Positions 1 through 5,596 of a stretch of 5,864 nucleotides of DNA are shown here, piece by piece. Each line of letters opens with the position of its first letter. Within the stretch, counting starts at the first letter, position 1. Under the pieces are notes generated by a model that saw nothing but the letters and a program-made list of their open reading frames with translations, made no database searches and was not told where the DNA came from. A program made the position numbers and the translations under genes. Source of the stretch: Chlamydia trachomatis (GTDB lineage: Bacteria; Chlamydiota; Chlamydiia; Chlamydiales; 2-12-FULL-49-11); assembly GCA_945877885.1 (NCBI GenBank), contig CAMCSI010000089.1, forward strand, positions 1 through 5,864. The letters run 5' to 3'.

Positions 1-696
1 TTCAACCACAGAATAAAAGAAGCCATGACCATTAGAGGAACCAGCAAGCACAGAAGGGGTGATGATGTCGCTAAATGATACACCTAATAGGAAAAAAGCA
101 GATAGGGGAACAAGAAGGATTGCAATGAGAAGGAATATACCCTGAAAACAATCAGTCCAAGCAAGCGTAACATAACCGCCAATAAATAAATAAGGGATGA
201 TGATAATAACCCCTAAAATGACCCCTATGGCGTAAGGTATTGCAAATACAGTATTTAATAAAAGCCCAAGACCTACAAGGCCACCGGAGACATAAACTGT
301 GAAAAAGATAAGACATACCAAGGAGGAGATGATACGTATGGAGCCAGAGGTATCGGCAAAGCGGCTCTCAAAAAATGAGGATAAGGTAAAACTGTTATAT
401 TTTTCTGTTTCCACACGCAGTTTTGGGGCAATAAACTGCCAATTTAAAAACATGAAAATGCATAGGCCAAGACCAATAGACATTCCAGATGCACCAGATG
501 CAAAGATTGCTGCAGGGTAGGCGAGAAATAGCCAGCTGCTCATATCACTTGCATGGGCAGCAAACGCTGTAAAATAAAAATTCATACTTCTAGAGCCTAG
601 CATGAAATCATCAGATGTCTGCCCTTTACGGTAGGAAGCAATGCCAATAAAAACTAGGATTGCTAGATAAAGTAAAAAAGCTGAAAGAACCTGCAT
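1..696 (-). CDS. putP: PutP-like sodium/solute symporter (SSS family), N-terminal part, cut by window edge
   Basis: This is an inner-membrane Na+-coupled transporter of the solute:sodium symporter family, most like proline permease PutP. Only the first 232 codons are visible, and the frame stays open to base 1. A hydrophobic helix starts at residue 2 and several more follow (about 38-68, 72-92, 121-150, 154-174 and 185-208). The segment ASDMSSWLF (49-57) matches the Na+/proline site of E. coli PutP (ASDMSGW). R36 and D51 keep the 15-residue spacing of PutP R40 and D55, and W55 matches W59. One change is seen: Ser54 stands where PutP has Gly58. The FIGGYVTLAWTDCFQG stretch (171-186) is also typical of PutP. 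The start is set by GGAG (703-706) six bases before the ATG. It lies 56 bases downstream of the kinase-like gene on the same strand. The family is secure, but proline as the substrate is inferred; pantothenate or another solute is possible. Confidence 0.88.
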   Translation of the reverse strand, partial: MQVLSAFLLYLAILVFIGIASYRKGQTSDDFMLGSRSMNFYFTAFAAHASDMSSWLFLAYPAAIFASGASGMSIGLGLCIFMFLNWQFIAPKLRVETEKYNSFTLSSFFESRFADTSGSIRIISSLVCLIFFTVYVSGGLVGLGLLLNTVFAIPYAIGVILGVIIIIPYLFIGGYVTLAWTDCFQGIFLLIAILLVPLSAFFLLGVSFSDIITPSVLAGSSNGHGFFYSVVE

Positions 697-702
697 GTTT
701 AT

Positions 703-706
703 CTCC
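703..706 (-). promoter_or_regulatory. Ribosome binding site of the symporter gene
   Basis: GGAG on the minus strand lies six bases from the ATG at 696. It is one of the clearest ribosome binding sites in the window and fixes the symporter start. The two genes upstream on this strand lack a comparable site. Confidence 0.7.
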
Positions 707-722
707 AGAAGAAACAGGCAGC

Positions 723-751
723 ATTTTAGCAGAAAATTCTATAATCTGAAA
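723..751 (-). promoter_or_regulatory. Weak candidate promoter for the symporter gene
   Basis: On the minus strand a good -10 like hexamer, TAAAAT (728-723), is preceded after 17 bases by TTTCAG (751-746), a poor -35 match. A transcript from here would have a leader of roughly 20 bases that includes the ribosome binding site. The site fills the gap between the two genes. With only the -10 convincing, read-through from the upstream gene is equally likely. Confidence 0.25.
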
Positions 752-752
752 G

Positions 753-1955
753 TTAAAACTTTCTCACTTCATGAATCGATTTAAAGTAGGCTCTATTTGC
801 GGCATAGAGGTTTGTTTTAGCTTTTAGGTAAATGGGCTGATCAGCACGTATGCTTTTCAATCTCTTCTTACATTTTAGAAGAGAGGTATAATTTATAGAA
901 ATAATTATAGATCTAACAATCGAAATGATAACAAAAACAATAAATCCAACTACTGTGCATAGAAGAATTAGTTTCCCAATACCTATAGGCGGATGGTTTT
1001 TCTTTTGTATTTCTTCAAGCCTTTTCAGAAAAGGGGATTGCCCCATGTAGACTTTAGAAAATTCTACAAGTCTATACAACCCAATGCGGCCGCATTTTTC
1101 TATTGAACTTTGAGGAAAATGCTTTAAGGAGTTTGTAGAAATTAACCCCCCTAAACTCTCTGCATCAAATACACAAATCTCTCTTTCGCTTAAAGGGCAG
1201 TTATCACCATGCTTAAAAGAAAAATTTGAAAAGGAAGCGTCTACAAAACCTGATTTTAATAGGAGGGTTGCAACTTTATCCGCAAGCTTAATCTGCTCGT
1301 TTTTAGGGGATGATTTAATGAGGTCTTTTATTTCATAAGGGCTGAGAATGCAAACGCGTTCTGAAGCAATGACAAAACGATCTTTATGATTGGGCACTGA
1401 AACTGCCACCTCGCGAGCGCAGCTTACCCCGGGGATTTTTAGTGATCGAATAATTTCTGCCATTTTAAATCGTAATAGGGAATCTTCAGGTTGCATGTGG
1501 GCAAACTCAAGTTTTTTTTCATCATCAATAGCTTGAATATGTCTGTCAGAAGGGGCTCTTTCAGTACCGAGCTTTAAAATGATGTCTTCTAAAGGGTGAT
1601 AAACTACATTGTAATAGGGATGACTAGTGGAGTTTCCAAGGGGATCGAAAGAGGGTTTAACCGAAAAAATGATAAAGCCATGTTTTTTCAAATAGTTGCA
1701 ATAAGTATCTGAAAGCTTAAAATCATAGACCATCGGTTGAGAAAATAGATCTTGTAGCACAGGTGTAGCAAGTAGCCTTTGTACCTTTTTTCGAGTTTTT
1801 TGCTCCCAACTAAAATTTTCAGAAGAAGGGTTATAACTTCTAAAGGTGGCTTGATCAGAAAGATCTACAGGAGGATGATAAGTGTTTACCTCCAACATAG
1901 AGCGAAAAATTTCAATAGGGGAGGGAGAGGGGAAAGAATGCGCTTTTAGTGTCAT
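753..1955 (-). CDS. Uncharacterised protein with C-terminal membrane segment; possible degenerate kinase fold
   Basis: I do not recognise this 400-residue protein as a named family. It has no signal peptide. The first ~320 residues look soluble. A strongly hydrophobic stretch at about 327-352 should span the membrane, followed by a basic tail of about 45 residues (KCKKRLKSIR and onward), so a tail-anchored arrangement with the large domain in the cytoplasm is plausible. The pattern in the soluble part recalls a diverged protein-kinase-like fold: YHPLEDIILKLG (119-130) like the strand carrying the ATP-binding Lys (K128), FKMAEIIRSL (163-172) like helix C with its Glu (E167), FVIASERV (194-201) like the hinge, DASFSNFSF (239-247) in place of the catalytic loop, and ICVFDAESLGG (260-270) where DFG would sit (D264). 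There is no glycine-rich loop and no HRD motif, so if kinase-like it is probably inactive or atypical. The ATG at 1955 has no clear ribosome binding site and lies 33 bases after the stop of the methyltransferase gene, consistent with co-transcription. Confidence 0.8.
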   Translation of the reverse strand: MTLKAHSFPSPSPIEIFRSMLEVNTYHPPVDLSDQATFRSYNPSSENFSWEQKTRKKVQRLLATPVLQDLFSQPMVYDFKLSDTYCNYLKKHGFIIFSVKPSFDPLGNSTSHPYYNVVYHPLEDIILKLGTERAPSDRHIQAIDDEKKLEFAHMQPEDSLLRFKMAEIIRSLKIPGVSCAREVAVSVPNHKDRFVIASERVCILSPYEIKDLIKSSPKNEQIKLADKVATLLLKSGFVDASFSNFSFKHGDNCPLSEREICVFDAESLGGLISTNSLKHFPQSSIEKCGRIGLYRLVEFSKVYMGQSPFLKRLEEIQKKNHPPIGIGKLILLCTVVGFIVFVIISIVRSIIISINYTSLLKCKKRLKSIRADQPIYLKAKTNLYAANRAYFKSIHEVRKF

Positions 1956-1988
1956 ATTTATTGATCACAGTAGAACTTAATAGAAGAC

Positions 1989-2711
1989 TTATTTTTGAAA
2001 ATGACTTAAAAAGACCGCCGCCGCCTGAGAGACATTTAAGGAATCTATCTGACCCATCATAGGAATGTAGACATGAAAATCAGCATTTTTGGAAACAAGT
2101 TTTTGCACCCCTTTTCCCTCAGATCCAAGAATCAGCAAGGTTTTTTCAGGAAACTCGAATTTTGTAAGAGATACAGCTTTATCGCTAATTTCTGCAGAGA
2201 CGGACCAAAAACCATTTTTTTGAAATTTTTCAATAGTGGTGGAAAGATTTGACACCTCTGCTATGGGAACAATCTCTGATGCACCAACACTTGTCTTAGA
2301 CACAGTAGGGGTAATACTACACCCCTTATTCTTCGAATAAATGACCCCATCCACTCCAAAACACTCGCAGGCTCGTAATATCGCACCTACATTTTGTGGA
2401 TCAAAAATCGAATCAAGCATGACCACAAGACTTCGCTTTTTCTCTTTTGAAAACTCTATGATATCTTCAATATGAATCGGATCGCGCTTGGTAACCTCTG
2501 CTACATAACCTTGATGAGAGGTGGAATCACAAAGATCATCTAATGCCTTAGTTCGTTTTTCAAAAACCGGAACTTTTAACCTCTTAAGCTCTAATATGAG
2601 CGGATCGTCAGCTTTATGATCGGTTGTTATTGATAAAATTCTTTCAGGAGAGAGCTTAAGTACCTCTTGAATACAATTTCTACCTATAATATAATTTTTA
2701 TTTCTAGACAT
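1989..2711 (-). CDS. rlmB: 23S rRNA (guanosine-2'-O-)-methyltransferase, RlmB/TrmH (SpoU) family
   Basis: This is a cytoplasmic SPOUT-class enzyme that transfers a methyl group from S-adenosylmethionine to a ribose 2'-OH. RlmB in E. coli modifies G2251 in the peptidyl-transferase region of 23S rRNA. From the chosen start it has 240 residues, against 243 in E. coli RlmB. The N-terminal part (about 6-75) is the L30e-like substrate-binding domain, beginning YIIGRNCIQEVL. The methylase domain shows all three SpoU motifs: LDSIFDPQNVGAILRA (99-114, with N107 and R113), LILGSEGKG (193-201, E198), and IPMMGQIDSLNVSQAAAV (216-233, with the SLNVS core), the last two forming the trefoil knot. The frame stays open up to an ATG at 2822, but that would overlap the divergent gene and add a non-family extension, so I use ATG 2711; ATG 2732 is an alternative. 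Neither has a good ribosome binding site. The exact RNA target is inferred, since tRNA-modifying TrmH relatives share these motifs. Confidence 0.9.
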   Translation of the reverse strand: MSRNKNYIIGRNCIQEVLKLSPERILSITTDHKADDPLILELKRLKVPVFEKRTKALDDLCDSTSHQGYVAEVTKRDPIHIEDIIEFSKEKKRSLVVMLDSIFDPQNVGAILRACECFGVDGVIYSKNKGCSITPTVSKTSVGASEIVPIAEVSNLSTTIEKFQKNGFWSVSAEISDKAVSLTKFEFPEKTLLILGSEGKGVQKLVSKNADFHVYIPMMGQIDSLNVSQAAAVFLSHFQK

Positions 2712-2789
2712 ATATGGCAAAGAATATAGCATGAAACTCTTTTGCTCTCTACTAGTTTTTTTGCAAAGGTTTAAAAACATAATGGATAA

Positions 2790-3434
2790 ATGATGAAAGT
2801 ACATAGCATAGGGGATAGTCATTGTGCCTTTTCTTTTAGAGATATCGAAGAGGGGTATATTTTATACTTCAGAGGTGAGGATATTTTAAAGGTCCCTTTT
2901 GCAATCCACTATCTCGGATCTAGGACAATGTACTCTTTTGGAAAAAAGGGGGCAGCGGAAGAAAATTATCATGGAATAGAGCCAGGGGATTACCTTGTTT
3001 TTTGTTTTGGTGAAATTGATGTTAGGTGTCATATCTACAATCAAGTGCATAATGAACATCGAAAATTAGAGGAAGTATTATCTTCGCTTACCGATGACTA
3101 TATTTTAAGAATAAAGGGGATTGAGGCTAAATATAAGATTCATCCGGTGATTTTTGGGATTACGCCACCTGTTAGGGAGTTAACCGTAGAAGGATACCCA
3201 TCGGTAGGACCTTATCAGGATCGAGTTAGCTACACAAAACTTTTAAATGCTAGTCTTGAAAAAGAAGCTACTTCTCATGGAATTTTGTATTTTGATGTTT
3301 TTAATGAATATGCTTTAAAAGACGGCAGTCTGAATATGAAATATTCAGACGGCATCATGCATATTAGTCAGGAGTGTAATGGACCGGTTAAAAATAAGCT
3401 GTGTGATTTAATTGTTAATTCAAGAAAATCCTAG
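2790..3434 (+). CDS. SGNH/GDSL-family hydrolase-like protein
   Basis: This 214-residue protein has the signature blocks of the SGNH hydrolase fold, the esterase/acyl-hydrolase superfamily. Block I is SIGDSH (6-11), with Ser10 as the likely nucleophile. A conserved FGEIDVRCHI stretch (73-82) occupies the position of the central blocks, and DGIMH (187-191) supplies the DxxxH-type pair, with His191 as the likely general base. YLGSRTMYSFG (41-51) also resembles a subgroup whose members carry GEIDxRxH and often sit in polysaccharide loci. There is no signal peptide or membrane segment, so action in the cytoplasm is expected. The substrate is unknown; removal or transfer of an acyl group on a glycan is only a guess. 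Translation can begin at either of two adjacent ATGs (2790 or 2793), with only a weak GGA upstream. It stands alone on its strand, divergent from the methyltransferase gene and convergent with the helicase gene 23 bases away. Confidence 0.8.
   Translation: MMKVHSIGDSHCAFSFRDIEEGYILYFRGEDILKVPFAIHYLGSRTMYSFGKKGAAEENYHGIEPGDYLVFCFGEIDVRCHIYNQVHNEHRKLEEVLSSLTDDYILRIKGIEAKYKIHPVIFGITPPVRELTVEGYPSVGPYQDRVSYTKLLNASLEKEATSHGILYFDVFNEYALKDGSLNMKYSDGIMHISQECNGPVKNKLCDLIVNSRKS
3328..3350. repeat. Perfect 10-bp inverted repeat inside the SGNH gene
   Basis: GTCTGAATAT (3328-3337) and ATATTCAGAC (3341-3350) are exact reverse complements separated by GAA. The repeat lies in codons just before the DGIMH motif. 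It is flanked by a direct repeat GACGGCA (3321-3327 and 3348-3354). Read on the minus strand, the stem is followed five bases later by TCTTTT, so it could serve as a weak terminator for the helicase transcript, whose stop is about 108 bases earlier. It may equally be chance within coding sequence. Confidence 0.6.
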
Positions 3435-3447
3435 CATCTCTTTAGCC

Positions 3448-3470
3448 GGTTTGTAAACTAACCTCTTTTT
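3448..3470 (+). terminator. Weak candidate terminator of the SGNH gene
   Basis: Fourteen bases past the SGNH stop codon, GGTTTG (3448-3453) can pair with CTAACC (3458-3463) with one T:T mismatch, followed at once by TCTTTTT (3464-3470). The stem is short and the loop is four bases, so it is marginal. It overlaps the last codons of the convergent helicase gene. Confidence 0.3.
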
Positions 3471-5350
3471 GCTGGTGGTCTTGAGGACCCTCTTTCTTTA
3501 CTAAAAGATCTATTTTCAGAAGGAGCGCCTTTGCGATCTTTAAAAGATCTTCCTTCAGAAAAATCACTTCTTCCAGTTTTTTTACTTGATCTAGAATCTT
3601 CTCGAAAATCTGTTCTAAAAGCGGGCTTTGATCTTTCTGGACGTCCTTCAGATCTAAATCCATCTCCACTGCTCTTTGAGGTCTTTCTTGCGCCCCCAAA
3701 CGGTCCATCATTTCTATTTGGACGATCTCCAAATTCTCTTTTTGCCCCACGGTCATCTGATCTTCTAAAATCTTTTCTATCATCTGATCCTCTAGACTCT
3801 CTTCTATCATCTGATCTTCTAAAATCCTTTCTATCACCTGAACCTTTAAATTCTCTTTTTTCACTTGATCTTTTAAAATCTGGTCTATCACTTGATCTTT
3901 TAAAATCTGGTCTATCATCTGATCTTTTGAAATTTTGTCTATCATCAGATTTTCTGAATTCTCTTTTGTCATCAGAGCCTCTAGACTCTCTTCTATCATC
4001 TGATCCTCGAGATTCTCTTCTGTCATCTGATTTTCTGAAATCTTTTCTATCATCAGATCCTCTAGATTCACGCTTCTGACTGAAATCTTTAAAATCTCTT
4101 CTGCCTTCTGAACCTCTAGATTCTCTTCTACCTTCAAAACCTCTGCCACCACCTGAAGAACCTCTTCCGCCTCTAGATCTTCCCTTATCTTTTTCTGAAG
4201 ATTGAGGTTTAGATCTAGGCTCAAGACCTTTGATTTCTACAACAGAGATAGTTTGTCCAGTATATTTTTCAATACGAGGCACCATGTGTATATCTTTAGA
4301 GCCAGCAAATGAAATAGCAATCCCTTTTTCACCCGCTCTACCTGTTCTTCCAATTCTGTGTACGTAGTCTTCTGTATCTCTTGGTAAATCGAAATTGATT
4401 ACATGAGAAATAGAAGGGATGTCAATACCACGAGCAGCAACATCTGTTGCCACTAAAATAGTAATTTTTCTTTGTTTTAACAACTCAATTGTGCGACTTC
4501 TTTGTCTTTGATTCATATCACCATGAATAGCGCCGGCACTGAAACCTTTTTCCTCAAGCTCTTCCACAAGTTCATCACAATGTCTTTTTGTTGCAGTAAA
4601 AATAATTGCAGAATCTAGATCTTCAGCATTTAAGATGTGATCTAACAGTTGATTTTTGTGACCAAGATTGTCCACATAGTGAATCTTTTGAGCAATATTT
4701 TCATGTTTTTCAGTGTTTGAGTGAATATTTATTTCAATCGGGGACTTCATGAATCTTTGTGACAACTTAAGAACATCGCCTTTTAAAGTGGCTGAATAAA
4801 GAAGTGTTTGACGAGATTCTGGAGTTTGTGAAATAATTTCTTCTACAGGTTCTTGAAATCCCATATCAAGCATTCTGTCTGCTTCATCAAGGATTACCAT
4901 TTCAACGTTTTCAAATTTAATCTTACCTCTATCCATATAGTCAAGCAATCTTCCAGGGGTAGCTACTAAGATGTCATATGGACGAGCAAGCTTTGCCTGT
5001 TGCTTATGATAAGGAATACCGCCAACTACACAAACACAACGAACGTTATTTAAAAATTTACTGTATTTTTCTGCCTGCACAGTAATTTGTTGAGCAAGCT
5101 CTCTTGTAGGAGTAAGGATTAAAACTTTTGCCCCTTTACCACCGCGGGTTTCTGATCTTGCGATCAAATCCAATGCTGGAAGAAGGAATGCTGCAGTCTT
5201 ACCAGTTCCTGTTTGAGCAGACGCTCTGATATCAAGTTTTTCTAATATTTTTGGTATAGATTCTTCTTGAATCTTGGTTGGAGTAGTGTAGCCTGCCGCT
5301 TCAACTGCTTTAATAATCTCTTCTCTTAATTTGAATTTTGAAAAACCCAT
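3458..5350 (-). CDS. DEAD-box ATP-dependent RNA helicase with long charged repeat tail
   Basis: This is an ATP-dependent RNA-unwinding enzyme of helicase superfamily 2, acting in the cytoplasm in ribosome assembly, mRNA decay or cold adaptation; which of these is not shown. The core (about 1-375) has every motif in order: Q motif with F3 and GYTTPTKIQ (20-28), motif I AQTGTGKT (45-52), Ia PTRELA (81-86), Ib TPGR (131-134), II DEAD (155-158), III SAT (186-188), IV IIFTATK (249-255), V ATDVAARGID (301-310) and VI HRIGRTGRAG (331-340). It is closest in style to the RhlE/DeaD groups. Residues 376-630 form an Arg/Lys/Asp/Ser/Gly-rich, probably disordered tail: a short RGG-like part (about 390-412), twelve 9-residue units (432-539), then further basic sequence. 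Tails of this kind often bind RNA. I chose ATG 5350, because the protein then opens MGFSKFKL as in the family and AAGG (5359-5362) lies eight bases upstream; ATG 5389 would add 13 non-family residues. The gene gives 630 residues, the extra length over RhlE-like proteins being in the tail. Confidence 0.95.
   Translation of the reverse strand: MGFSKFKLREEIIKAVEAAGYTTPTKIQEESIPKILEKLDIRASAQTGTGKTAAFLLPALDLIARSETRGGKGAKVLILTPTRELAQQITVQAEKYSKFLNNVRCVCVVGGIPYHKQQAKLARPYDILVATPGRLLDYMDRGKIKFENVEMVILDEADRMLDMGFQEPVEEIISQTPESRQTLLYSATLKGDVLKLSQRFMKSPIEINIHSNTEKHENIAQKIHYVDNLGHKNQLLDHILNAEDLDSAIIFTATKRHCDELVEELEEKGFSAGAIHGDMNQRQRSRTIELLKQRKITILVATDVAARGIDIPSISHVINFDLPRDTEDYVHRIGRTGRAGEKGIAISFAGSKDIHMVPRIEKYTGQTISVVEIKGLEPRSKPQSSEKDKGRSRGGRGSSGGGRGFEGRRESRGSEGRRDFKDFSQKRESRGSDDRKDFRKSDDRRESRGSDDRRESRGSDDKREFRKSDDRQNFKRSDDRPDFKRSSDRPDFKRSSEKREFKGSGDRKDFRRSDDRRESRGSDDRKDFRRSDDRGAKREFGDRPNRNDGPFGGARKTSKSSGDGFRSEGRPERSKPAFRTDFREDSRSSKKTGRSDFSEGRSFKDRKGAPSENRSFSKERGSSRPPAKRG
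3734..4057 (-). repeat. Tandem 27-bp repeats encoding twelve 9-residue units in the helicase tail
   Basis: Twelve in-frame units cover helicase residues 432-539. The consensus is SDDR-(R/K/P)-(E/D)-(S/F)-(R/K)-(G/K/R): variants include SDDRRESRG (three copies), SDDRKDFRK, SDDRPDFKR, SSDRPDFKR and SGDRKDFRR, ending in SDDRGAKRE. The period is exactly 27 bp. A 28-bp stretch at 3789-3816 recurs identically at 3978-4005, 189 bp (seven units) away. Similar stretches at about 3771-3796 and 4041-4066 are ten units apart with one visible difference. The units are highly charged with nearly balanced acidic and basic residues. The repeat keeps alternative frames open on both strands, which creates long spurious reading frames. 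Confidence 0.9.
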
Positions 5351-5554
5351 GAAAACTGCCTTGTGTAAATTGTGTTTGCCATAGATCATACAGAAGCTCT
5401 ACATTAAAAGATATCTGTTATCTGCATTAATGATAAAAAACTTCACTATCTTTAATACCCGAGATAGGATAAACTATTTCTATCGTTTAGTTTTAGGAGT
5501 ATTCCTTTCTTTAAACGTGTAAAGTAAATTTGAAAGTTAGTGCATTATTTGTGC

Positions 5555-5572
5555 TGTTATATACAGTATAAG
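5555..5572 (+). promoter_or_regulatory. Candidate -10 region of the RRM protein gene
   Basis: An extended -10 like TG-T-TATATA (5555-5563) and a second -10 like TATAAG (5567-5572, five of six matches) lie 25-40 bases before the GTG start. Neither has a good -35 at 17 bases; the nearby TTGAAA (5530-5535) is 22 bases from the first, which is too far. The site overlaps the small dyad CTGT-N5-ACAG (5554-5566). The position fits a short-leader transcript, but the exact promoter is uncertain. Confidence 0.35.
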
Positions 5573-5584
5573 TATGCTTTTATT

Positions 5585-5589
5585 AGGAG
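5585..5589 (+). promoter_or_regulatory. Ribosome binding site selecting a GTG start
   Basis: AGGAG lies seven bases before GTG 5597. It is the best Shine-Dalgarno match in the window and identifies GTG as the start codon of the RRM protein. The next in-frame ATG (codon 16) falls inside the RRM fold and would remove its first strand. Confidence 0.8.
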
Positions 5590-5596
5590 ACCCGAA

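Larger units (their letters stand above)
5351..5596. other. Divergent intergenic region with GATA/TATC cluster and inverted repeats
   Basis: These 246 bases separate the helicase and RRM genes and must hold both promoters. I see no coding sequence apart from a short possible 5' extension of the helicase frame. Between 5410 and 5484 the tetramers GATA and TATC occur eight times. They form a palindrome AGATATCT (5409-5416), a direct repeat TATCTG (5412-5417 and 5419-5424), a hairpin CTATCT/AGATAG (5446-5451 with 5462-5467), and a competing pairing GATAG/CTATC (5463-5467 with 5480-5484). No textbook -35/-10 pair is evident for the helicase. The length leaves room for a long structured leader on either transcript. 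Confidence 0.5.

Noticed and set aside
299..520. A 73-codon reading frame on the plus strand
   Set aside because: It lies wholly antisense to the symporter gene, which shows clear family motifs. The peptide shows no domain, although an AGGAGG occurs inside it.
3734..4057. Regular repeats considered as a CRISPR array
   Set aside because: The units are contiguous with no unique spacers and encode an in-frame peptide repeat continuous with a helicase.
3531..4079. A 182-codon plus-strand reading frame rich in Leu, Ser and Asp
   Set aside because: It is antisense to the same repeats; the period is a multiple of three, so lack of stops in one unit is propagated to all. No independent support.
3442..4224. 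A 260-codon reading frame on the minus strand in another phase of the helicase tail
   Set aside because: Its Leu/Glu/Ile-rich periodic sequence is the out-of-frame reading of the 27-bp repeats. The frame that continues the helicase core is the real one.
5351..5389. Helicase start at ATG 5389
   Set aside because: The 13 added residues do not match the family start, whereas ATG 5350 has AAGG eight bases upstream and gives the usual GFSKF opening.
5554..5566. CTGT-N5-ACAG dyad resembling a LexA box
   Set aside because: A LexA box needs CTG-N10-CAG; here the spacing is seven between CTG and CAG, and the centre does not pair. It is more likely part of the AT-rich -10 region.
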